NCBI GenBank assembly: GCA_022360595.1
Contig: JAKSCN010000205.1
Span: 1-5,521 of the forward strand
DNA length: 5,521 nt
Direction of reading: 5' to 3'
Source of the DNA: Chromatiales bacterium
Lineage (GTDB): Bacteria > Pseudomonadota > Gammaproteobacteria > Chromatiales > Chromatiaceae
Position 1 is the first letter of the stretch. The number at the start of each line of letters is the position of its first letter. Below, piece after piece: positions 1 through 5,521 of this stretch. A program made the translations under genes and the position numbers. Below the pieces are notes generated by a model. The model searched no databases. It saw nothing but the letters and a program-made list of their open reading frames with translations, and was not told the DNA's origin.

Positions 1-1633
1 GCACCACCACGCCCTGCAGATAATGTCTGTGGCAAATTGACCATCAACGCTTCTTGCGTTGAGTCGGCTGGATTTTCGATACCGGGGGCCAAACCAAAGG
101 TCCCTCCTAAATGGCCCGCTAATCCCCCTCCAAGGAGCGCGAAGTTATCATCCCCAAAAGTTGCATCAGTGTTAACACCAAACCTTACACCGATGTCCTT
201 AGCGAAATCATCATTGGCAATAACCACTCGCGAGTCAACCATGACTTGGCGTACAGGTATATCCAATTGCTCGATAAGACGCCGTATATCATCTAACTTA
301 GCTGCGGTATCTCTCACTAAAAGAGTATTCGTCCGCTCATCAACAGTTACATTACCACGCTCAGGCGTAAGTAGTTGATTATCCGGGCTCTTCAGCAGTT
401 CCTGTAGAGTTTTGGCTTTTGCATAATTGATCTGTATATATTCAGAATATAGCGGAGCCAACTCTTCTATATGCTGTTGCGATTCAAGCTCCAGCCTCTC
501 CCGTGCAGCAACCTCTTCGGTCGGAGCAATTAATATCACATTGCCATTTTGACGCTTAGATAACCCGCGAGTCTTCAAAATAATATCTAGAGCTTGATCC
601 CAAGGCACATTCTTAAGTCGTAAAGTGATACGACCAGTAACTGTATCGGAAGTCACCAAATTAAGGCCTGTAAAGTCTGCCAAAAGCTGTAAGACAGAGC
701 GGACTTCAATATCCTGAAAACTTAACGAGAGACGATCACCTGAGAAAGTCTCTTGTCGCCGCCTTATCTCCTCTTTCTCAGCTTTTGTCAGAGGTCTAAA
801 TTCAACAACATAGAGCTCATCAGCCTGATATGCAAGATGCTCATAGTCCCCCACGGGTGTAATACCAACACGTGCATTTTCCCCTTCTGAGGTAACCTCA
901 AACAATTTCACAGGTGTCGCAAAATCGCTTACATCAAATACTCGCTCAAGACTTTCAGGTACGTTGGTGTCAGGGATATCCAGAATGATACGCCCCGCTT
1001 CTTCACGCATATCTACTACGGCAGAGGGATCATTAAGCTCGATAAGAACTCTACCCTCCCCTGTATCACCGCGCCTAAAATCGACATTATCAATAGCCCG
1101 CTCAACAGCTACCGCTTCTACTCGTGGTGTAGATTTCTTGGTAGCAACATCTTGCTCACCTGGTGTTGAATCAGCAACTGTCCCCCCTCCTACACTCAAA
1201 ACAATCTGATTTCCTTCAGAGTGAATTTTGTACTCAACCGCACTGACAAGATTGACACTACGCGTGTGCGACCACTGGCTTCGATAGCTGTTACACTTCT
1301 CACTTTACCTACATTAACGGTCTGATTTTTCTGACCAAAGTTATTTGAGGTATTAAAAAAGTCTAAGGCAATTCTGGCAGGATTATCGGTGGCAAAATGG
1401 CGCGGCTCCACAACTGGATTAGCCATTTCCATGATAACCTGCACTCTATTACCCGGCATCGCGTTGAAAGTAACGTTCTTTAAGACATTATCAGCCGCCC
1501 ACACATTGAGGGGACCTAATAGCAGTAGAAATATCAGGGCAGCAAATTGACACGCCTTAGAGGCACGACAGCTGGACGGTTTAGCACGACCGCACCATCC
1601 TATATGTTTTTGTTTTGGATCCATTTTTAGCAT
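1..1633 (-). CDS. pilQ: Type IV pilus secretin PilQ, 3' end outside window, apparent -1 frameshift near 1256
   Basis: PilQ is the outer-membrane secretin through which the type IV pilus passes. The first frame (1633 to about 1257) gives a signal peptide with a hydrophobic core at residues 29-43 and likely cleavage after VWA46, then an AMIN domain (about 48-126) reaching GRTRVV. That frame then runs on for 19 unrelated residues to a TGA at 1196-1198. The family sequence continues in another frame from 1256 (VNLVSAVEYKIHSEGNQIV), and I translated this frame by eye as open to the window edge. It holds a second AMIN domain (composite residues about 176-282), the N0/STN domain (LSLSFQDIEVRSVLQLLADF, about 303-369), the N1 domain (about 392-464) and the start of the secretin core (VVIANDDFAKDIGVRFG). 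About 544 composite residues are present; PilQ is usually near 700, so the C-terminal pore portion is missing. The ATG at 1633 lies 20 bases after pilP; an ATG at 1624 is the alternative. An AGGGG at 1645-1649 is a weak, distant ribosome site. Confidence 0.93.
1254..1261 (-). other. Frameshift point in pilQ (one base apparently missing)
   Basis: Reading the minus strand, codons 1264-1256 give R-V-V in the upstream frame, while V-N-L-V of the downstream frame begins at 1256. Adding one base between about 1261 and 1255 would restore a continuous R-V-V-V-N-L-V, which fits the AMIN-domain strand expected in PilQ. The two frames overlap openly only from about 1304 (a stop in the downstream frame at 1305-1307) to 1199 (TGA at 1196-1198). 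No homopolymer run and no canonical X XXY YYZ slippery heptamer was seen in this overlap, so programmed frameshifting is unlikely. Confidence 0.85.
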
Positions 1634-1653
1634 AACTCTTAGTACCCCTGAAT

Positions 1654-2184
1654 CTACTCACTCAACGCCAGAGAGGCTTGACGTTCGCGATACCCCCCTT
1701 GACCATCTGGAATAATCTCTGTCAATTCAATCTTACTTTCAGTAATCTGAGTAATTTGCCCATGATTACGCCCCAGGTAATTACCGGCCTGTACTCGATG
1801 GATAGTCGTATCTTGTGCCTGCACCAATGCCCAAAATCGGTCTTTTTCAATCGTGCCGACCATCCGAAGAGAGTCTAATTCAAACGCTTCCAGCTCTTCT
1901 TTTCGACGGCTGGGATCAGGCATCAGGCCGTTACTTGAAGCAACAACAGCATCCTCATTATCCTGACTCTCATGATAAAAAGGACTTCTGCGACCTGCAT
2001 CCACATAGGTAAAGGTCTCTATCTGTTTGATTTCCGGAAGTGGCTCAATGTCCCCTCGCTTTCTTGACTTAATCTCTTTCACATAGTCCGTTAAATCGGT
2101 CATGTCATTACTCAAACACCCGCCAAGAAAAAATGGCAGCACGAGTACAAGAAGTCTCATATGAGGATTTTTGGCGCCCACCAT
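1654..2184 (-). CDS. pilP: Type IV pilus assembly lipoprotein PilP
   Basis: PilP is a periplasmic lipoprotein that joins the inner-membrane PilN-PilO pair to the N0 region of the PilQ secretin. The 176-residue product has a short hydrophobic signal (residues 11-20) ending in the lipobox LGGC, with the lipidated cysteine at residue 23. A proline- and charge-rich, probably flexible linker follows (about 30-95). The PilP beta domain runs from about 97 to 170 and contains the family pattern LEAFELDSLRMVGTIEKD and later GNYLGRNHGQITQI. The length is close to that usual for the family. The start is uncertain. A GTG at 2187 overlaps the pilO stop by four bases with a ribosome site seven bases away, the ATG at 2184 overlaps by one base, and an ATG at 2160 would still leave a lipoprotein signal. 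The gene is probably translated in coupling with pilO. Confidence 0.95.
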   Translation of the reverse strand: MVGAKNPHMRLLVLVLPFFLGGCLSNDMTDLTDYVKEIKSRKRGDIEPLPEIKQIETFTYVDAGRRSPFYHESQDNEDAVVASSNGLMPDPSRRKEELEAFELDSLRMVGTIEKDRFWALVQAQDTTIHRVQAGNYLGRNHGQITQITESKIELTEIIPDGQGGYRERQASLALSE

Positions 2185-2792
2185 CACTGCTCTGCCTCCT
2201 CATCAAGATAACGATAAGTCTTTGCCACGGCTTCCAAAACCAGCGGGTTTTCATCTGCCACCGCTTTATTATCGCCTTTAGGTGTGATCTGTACATTATG
2301 AATAGTAACAATACGCGGCAAGGCGGCTATCCCGCTGATAAAATTGCCGAACTCGTGGTAAGTACCATGTACCTTAATATTGATCGGCAGTTCAGCGTAA
2401 AACTCCTTAGGCACCTCTGCCTGAGGGTCAAACAGCTCAAACTCCAAGCCGGCAGCCAATCCTGTCTGAGAGACATCGACCAGCAGATCAGCAACCTCTG
2501 TTTTATTTGGCAACTGCCTTAGCATCGCTCCAAAAGACTGCTTCATCTCTTCGAGCTGCTGCTTATACTTATCTAGATTTGCCGCTTTGGCCTGTTTGCG
2601 CTCAAATTCAATCTTCAGCTCACTCTCTTTCTTCTCAGCAGCCTCTAGACTGGCCAATTGATCCTGAGTATTCAGGTAGTACCAGCCACCAAGTACAGCA
2701 GCGCACAATATAATTATCAGAACAGCTTTTACCGGTGCTGGCCAAATGCCTATATTGTTAAAATCGAGATCATTCAGCTCTTGGAGATTCAT
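2184..2792 (-). CDS. pilO: Type IV pilus inner-membrane assembly protein PilO
   Basis: PilO pairs with PilN in the inner membrane and periplasm and connects to PilP, forming the alignment complex between the pilus motor and the secretin. The 202-residue product has a short cytoplasmic N-terminus, one membrane segment (about 21-40, rich in I, L, A and V) and a charged helix with coiled-coil character (about 43-92: QLASLEAAEKKESELKIEFE and on). A ferredoxin-like periplasmic domain follows (about 95-195). The stretch LPINIKVHGTYHEFGNFISG (135-154), then ALPRIVTIHNVQI, is typical of PilO. The ATG overlaps the pilN stop as ATGA, and a strong GAGGAGGA ribosome site at 2799-2806 lies six bases upstream, inside the last codons of pilN. 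Length and order match the family, and nothing is missing. Confidence 0.97.
   Translation of the reverse strand: MNLQELNDLDFNNIGIWPAPVKAVLIIILCAAVLGGWYYLNTQDQLASLEAAEKKESELKIEFERKQAKAANLDKYKQQLEEMKQSFGAMLRQLPNKTEVADLLVDVSQTGLAAGLEFELFDPQAEVPKEFYAELPINIKVHGTYHEFGNFISGIAALPRIVTIHNVQITPKGDNKAVADENPLVLEAVAKTYRYLDEEAEQ
2195..2201 (-). promoter_or_regulatory. Shine-Dalgarno site of pilP
   Basis: GAGGAGG on the minus strand, formed by the Glu-Glu codons near the end of pilO. It lies seven bases before the GTG at 2187 and ten before the ATG at 2184, so both are usable. It argues against the internal ATG at 2160, which has no comparable site. Confidence 0.7.
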
Positions 2793-3355
2793 AACTGATC
2801 CTCCTCGCCGCTGGCTTTTGTCAGCTGTTGGGCATTGAGCTCAAAATCATTCATACCGACCCCATCTGCCTGCTTAGTCGATACTACCTGTAAATTAGGT
2901 TTACCTATCCACTTTGAGGCCTCTATATTGCGCATATATGCCGATACACGAGCATTCGATTGAGAACGGCCTTCCAAAGTGAGATTCGCCCCCTGTTGGG
3001 TCAGCCTCGTAAGATAAGAGCCGTCAGGAATAGTATCGACCAGTTCATCAAAAAGATGCACAATCTGGGGACGACTAACCTGGAGATCCTGGATCACGTT
3101 CATGCGCGCTATAAGATTAGCCTTGGTCTTCTCAAGCTCCTTGATCTCCTTAATCTGGCGATCGACGATCTTGATCTCACTCTTAAGATAATTATTACGC
3201 TGCTCTTGATAGCTGATCATCCCTTCGATATAGAGCGTCACACCCAAACAGACTGCGGCGGAAACCAGCACACCGGCCAAAGCCATCATGCCAAATTCGC
3301 GCTGACGCTCTTTCCTTAAATTCTCTCGCCATGGCAGTAGATTAATGCGTGCCAT
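2789..3355 (-). CDS. pilN: Type IV pilus inner-membrane assembly protein PilN
   Basis: PilN is a bitopic inner-membrane protein. Its cytoplasmic N-terminal peptide binds PilM, and its periplasmic part dimerises with PilO. The 188-residue product begins MARINLLPWRE, which carries the conserved INLLPWR-type PilM-binding motif at residues 4-10. A membrane segment follows at about 22-44, then a coiled-coil helix rich in K, E, I and Q (about 48-92). A ferredoxin-like periplasmic domain (about 95-180) includes LVDTIPDGSYLTRLTQQGAN and LEGRSQSNARVSAYMRNIE, both usual in PilN. I chose the ATG at 3355 because the family starts with this peptide. An upstream in-frame TTG at 3364 would add three residues and has poor ribosome-site spacing. 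One base separates the start from the pilM stop, and the 3' end overlaps pilO by four bases. Confidence 0.97.
   Translation of the reverse strand: MARINLLPWRENLRKERQREFGMMALAGVLVSAAVCLGVTLYIEGMISYQEQRNNYLKSEIKIVDRQIKEIKELEKTKANLIARMNVIQDLQVSRPQIVHLFDELVDTIPDGSYLTRLTQQGANLTLEGRSQSNARVSAYMRNIEASKWIGKPNLQVVSTKQADGVGMNDFELNAQQLTKASGEEDQL
2799..2806 (-). promoter_or_regulatory. Shine-Dalgarno site of pilO
   Basis: GAGGAGGA on the minus strand, six bases before the pilO ATG, formed by the Glu-Glu-Asp codons at the end of pilN. It supports the ATG at 2792, which overlaps the pilN stop by four bases. Confidence 0.75.
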
Positions 3356-3356
3356 T

Positions 3357-4433
3357 TCAATCAAAGCTCCTTAATGCCAACCCACAAGCGATCATCAACG
3401 AAGGCGCATCATTACTCAGACTCTGAGGTTTTACCGTTGATGACACCGACATATTGGCGAACGGGTTCGCCACCATCGATGGTGTGCCCAACTTCTCTTC
3501 GATAAGCTCATCAACACCCGGAATAGATGAGCTACCACCCGCCAGAATGACTTGATCAACACTATTGTATGAGCTGGAAGAGAAGAAAAATTGAAGTGAA
3601 CGACTAACCTGCTGCGCCATCGCCTCTTTGAAAGGCTCTAGAACTTCAGGGACGTAATTGTCGGGAAGGCCGCCTTGACGCTTGGCCATCCCGGCCTCCT
3701 CATGGGACAACCCGTATCGCCGCTGAATCTCTTCGGTAAGCTGCCGCCCCCCAAAGTTCTGCTCGCGTGTATAGATAATCTTACGGTTATGCAGCACATT
3801 TAGGGTCGTGGTAGTAGCGCCTATATCAGCCATCGCAATGGTCTGATCCTCTCCCTGATCCGGCAACTGCTCTGATATCTGGGTAAAGGCGTTCTCCATC
3901 GCATAGGCCTCAACGTCGACAATCTCGGCCTTCAGCCCGGCTATCTCCAGGACAGCAACACGGTCATCAACGTTTTCACTCCGAGAAGCGGCCAGCAAAA
4001 CATCGACCATCTCTGGATTTTTCTCGGAGATACCCAATACCTCGAAATCGAGATTCACCTCTTCGAGCGGGTAGGGAATGTACTGGTCGGCCTCCAGCTG
4101 AATTTGCCCCTCCATCTCTTGATCGCTGAGAGAGGCAGGCATAGTGATGATTTTAGTAATCACAGCCGAGCCGGACACGGCCACAGCTACCGACTTTGCC
4201 TTACTACCGGAGCGACGCACGACTTTCTTAACCGCCTGCCCGACAGCCTCGACATCGGCAATGTTTTTCTCAACTACCGCGTTAACCGGCAGAGGCTCAA
4301 CTGCGTAGGCCTCAACCCGGTATTTTGCCCCTGAACGTCCTGATGACTGACTGAGTTCCAGCAACTTGACAGCCGTGGAACTGATATCGAGGCCTATCAT
4401 GGCCTGCTTTTTGGACCCAAACAAAGGGAACAT
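3357..4433 (-). CDS. pilM: Type IV pilus assembly ATPase-like protein PilM
   Basis: PilM is a cytoplasmic actin/FtsA-fold protein that binds nucleotide and the PilN N-terminal peptide, anchoring the inner-membrane side of the pilus machine. The 358-residue product is of usual length. Actin-family signatures are visible in order. The first phosphate loop is IGLDISSTAVKLLEL (13-27), the second is MADIGATTTTLNV (201-213), and the adenosine motif is VILAGGSSSIPGVDEL (295-310). The segment GQIQLEADQYIPYPLEEVNLDF (from 109) and FGGRQLTEEIQRRYGLSHEEA (from 227) are characteristic of PilM. It is the first gene of the operon. The ATG at 4433 places the expected short N-terminal lead before IGLDIS. The ribosome site is weak (GGGAAA about six bases upstream). 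A good candidate promoter lies about 80-100 bases upstream. Confidence 0.97.
   Translation of the reverse strand: MFPLFGSKKQAMIGLDISSTAVKLLELSQSSGRSGAKYRVEAYAVEPLPVNAVVEKNIADVEAVGQAVKKVVRRSGSKAKSVAVAVSGSAVITKIITMPASLSDQEMEGQIQLEADQYIPYPLEEVNLDFEVLGISEKNPEMVDVLLAASRSENVDDRVAVLEIAGLKAEIVDVEAYAMENAFTQISEQLPDQGEDQTIAMADIGATTTTLNVLHNRKIIYTREQNFGGRQLTEEIQRRYGLSHEEAGMAKRQGGLPDNYVPEVLEPFKEAMAQQVSRSLQFFFSSSSYNSVDQVILAGGSSSIPGVDELIEEKLGTPSMVANPFANMSVSSTVKPQSLSNDAPSLMIACGLALRSFD
3367..3372 (-). promoter_or_regulatory. Shine-Dalgarno site of pilN
   Basis: AAGGAG on the minus strand inside the end of pilM. It lies 11 bases before the ATG at 3355 but only two before the in-frame TTG at 3364, which favours the ATG. 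Confidence 0.6.
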
Positions 4434-4504
4434 CTTGATTTCCCGCCCCGTAGAAGTTCACATTATTAAAATTTAAAGTACAAGTTTTTCTTTAACTAGA
4501 ATTC

Positions 4505-4523
4505 TTAACTATATAGCAGTTAA
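4505..4523. repeat. Inverted repeat TTAACT-N7-AGTTAA over the candidate pilM -10
   Basis: Perfect six-base arms, TTAACT at 4505-4510 and AGTTAA at 4518-4523, flank seven bases and cover the candidate -10 of the pil promoter. A further TTAACT occurs at 4492-4497, 13 bases from the first. The shape suits a dimeric regulator site, but the short AT-rich arms make chance plausible. Confidence 0.4.
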
Positions 4524-4538
4524 TGATTTTTTTGTGAA
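4510..4538 (-). promoter_or_regulatory. Candidate sigma70 promoter of the pilMNOPQ operon
   Basis: On the minus strand, TTCACA (4538-4533; five of six matches to the -35 consensus) is followed after exactly 17 bases by TATATA (4515-4510; four of six at the -10). Transcription would start near 4503, giving a leader of about 70 bases before the pilM ATG. The region is very AT-rich, so a chance match is possible. Confidence 0.5.
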
Positions 4539-4657
4539 GTTTTTTGAACTTAATTTTTTGCAACAGACCTAAAAAACCGCACCCATAATTTGGTAGTATA
4601 CCCTACCTGCATAGCATTATTCTGGACATCAACCCATACTAAACCGTGAACTAGCGC

Positions 4658-5521
4658 ATGAAGTGGATAATAAAACTCCTTAAATTTGTCCTGTGGAGTG
4701 GACTTGCGGGACTATTTCTCGGTGCAATTGGCGCTGCCGCCATCTACTATCACCTGGCCCCACAGCTCCCCGACACCGAAAATCTCAAGAATGTGCAGTT
4801 CCAAGTCCCACTGAGAATCTACTCCAGCGACCAAAAGCTGGTCGCCGAATACGGTGAGAAACGGCGCATCCCCTTAGAGTACCAAGATGTTCCAGAGCAG
4901 ATGATCCAGGCGTTTCTGGCCGCTGAAGATGATCGCTTCTTTGTCCACCCGGGGGTCGACTACCAAGGAATACTCCGCGCGGCAATCCAATTGGCCCTCA
5001 CTGGTGAGCGCCGGCAAGGCGGCAGCACCATCACCATGCAGGTGGCGCGTAATTTCTATCTATCCAGCGAGAAGACTTTTACCCGCAAAATCAACGAAAT
5101 ACTACTCTCGTTCAAAATTGAAAGCGATCTCAGCAAAGAGCAGATCCTGGCGCTCTACTTGAACAAGATATATCTGGGGCATCGCGCCTATGGAGTTGGC
5201 GCAGCCTCACAGGTTTACTACGGCAAAACCGTCGATCAACTGAATCTCGCCCAAATCGCAATGATTGCAGGCCTACCCAAGGCCCCATCTCGCTTCAATC
5301 CAATCGCCGACCCGGATCGCGCCCTTATCCGCCGCAACTATGTGCTGAACCGTATGCAAGAACTCGGCTTCATCACACCCGCTGAATATGTAACCGCTGA
5401 AACACAACCCGTCAGCGCAAAGATTCACTCAGCCCAATCTGAAGTAGAAGCCCCTTACATCGCCGAAATGGTGCGTGCCAAAATGTTCGAGAAGTACGGC
5501 AGCAACGCATACACCGACGGC
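4658..5521 (+). CDS. mrcA: Penicillin-binding protein 1a (class A, bifunctional), 5' part
   Basis: PBP1a (mrcA, also called ponA) is an inner-membrane peptidoglycan synthase that polymerises lipid II through its GT51 domain and crosslinks peptides through its transpeptidase domain. The first 288 codons are present and open to the right edge; the family usually has about 800, so the transpeptidase domain lies outside. A membrane anchor is seen at about 9-31. The GT51 motifs appear in order: EDDRFFVHPGVD (90-101, catalytic Glu90), GGSTITMQVARN (121-132), RKINE (143-147, second catalytic Glu147), EQILALYLNKIYLG (161-174) and RAYGVGAASQVYYGK (176-190). Next comes AGLPKAPSRFNP (204-215). The ATG at 4658 is the first possible start, because an in-frame TAG lies at 4652-4654. 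Its ribosome site is weak. The gene is divergent from pilM. Only the N-terminal half can be judged. Confidence 0.96.
   Translation, partial: MKWIIKLLKFVLWSGLAGLFLGAIGAAAIYYHLAPQLPDTENLKNVQFQVPLRIYSSDQKLVAEYGEKRRIPLEYQDVPEQMIQAFLAAEDDRFFVHPGVDYQGILRAAIQLALTGERRQGGSTITMQVARNFYLSSEKTFTRKINEILLSFKIESDLSKEQILALYLNKIYLGHRAYGVGAASQVYYGKTVDQLNLAQIAMIAGLPKAPSRFNPIADPDRALIRRNYVLNRMQELGFITPAEYVTAETQPVSAKIHSAQSEVEAPYIAEMVRAKMFEKYGSNAYTDG

Larger units (their letters stand above)
4434..4657. other. Divergent pilM-mrcA intergenic region, AT-rich
   Basis: This 224-base stretch separates two divergent genes and so should hold promoters for both. Its middle (about 4460-4575) is strongly AT-rich with runs of A and T. 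The pil-facing promoter is listed separately. For mrcA I see only weak candidates: TTGCAA at 4558-4563 with CATAAT at 4584-4589 (spacing 20, too long), and TTGGTA at 4590-4595 with TAGCAT at 4612-4617 (spacing 16). None is good enough to call. No open reading frame, tRNA or terminator hairpin was evident. Confidence 0.7.

Noticed and set aside
37..378. Plus-strand open frame of 113 codons at the left edge
   Set aside because: It lies antisense to the clearly recognisable PilQ N1 and secretin region; its product has low complexity and no recognisable family.
964..1209. Plus-strand open frame of 81 codons, rich in serine and threonine
   Set aside because: It is a shadow of the second AMIN domain of pilQ on the opposite strand.
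1199..1304. Programmed -1 ribosomal frameshift in pilQ
   Set aside because: No canonical slippery heptamer is seen in the window where both frames are open, and PilQ is not known to be made this way; a missing base is simpler.
2133..2522. Plus-strand open frame of 129 codons
   Set aside because: It is antisense to pilO and the pilP start; no family resemblance and no ribosome site supports it.
2960..3319. Plus-strand open frame of 119 codons
   Set aside because: It is antisense to pilN, whose protein sequence is well recognised; it is explained by the codon use of the real gene.
4537..4551. AAGTT-TTTTG-AACTT hairpin as a terminator
   Set aside because: The stem has only five AT-rich base pairs and lies between divergent genes, where no transcript is expected to end.
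4558..4589. TTGCAA with CATAAT as the mrcA promoter
   Set aside because: The spacing is 20 bases, outside the usual 16-18 range; no confident mrcA promoter could be named.

Overview
The window holds most of a type IV pilus alignment-complex operon, pilM-pilN-pilO-pilP-pilQ, on the minus strand. The 5' part of a class A penicillin-binding protein 1a gene (mrcA/ponA) lies divergently on the plus strand. This arrangement, and the protein sequences themselves, point to a gammaproteobacterium, chromosomal core region. The bases do not allow me to name the genus. No mobile element, RNA gene or CRISPR array was seen.

Layout. Positions 1-1633 (minus) are pilQ, the outer-membrane secretin, cut by the window's left edge before its C-terminal part. 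Positions 1654-2184 (minus) are pilP, 2184-2792 pilO, 2789-3355 pilN and 3357-4433 pilM. An AT-rich divergent intergenic region of 224 bases (4434-4657) carries a good candidate sigma70 promoter for the pil operon and an inverted repeat over its -10. From 4658 to the right edge (plus) runs mrcA/ponA, of which 288 codons are present, including the complete glycosyltransferase signature motifs.

How the genes work together. PilM is a cytoplasmic actin-like protein that binds the N-terminal INLLPWR-type peptide of PilN. PilN and PilO are bitopic inner-membrane proteins that pair in the periplasm. PilP is a lipoprotein that links PilNO to the N-terminal domains of PilQ, and PilQ forms the outer-membrane pore for the pilus. 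The pilM-pilP junctions are separated by one base or overlap, so translation is probably coupled. PBP1a polymerises and crosslinks peptidoglycan and is commonly found divergent from pilM in this group.

The one clear anomaly is in pilQ. The first 126 codons (signal peptide and first AMIN domain) and the rest of the gene (second AMIN domain, N0, N1 and start of the secretin domain) are in different frames. The switch lies near position 1256 and fits the loss of one base. This is either a sequencing or assembly error or a real inactivating mutation that would remove pilus extrusion. I found no convincing undescribed system here.
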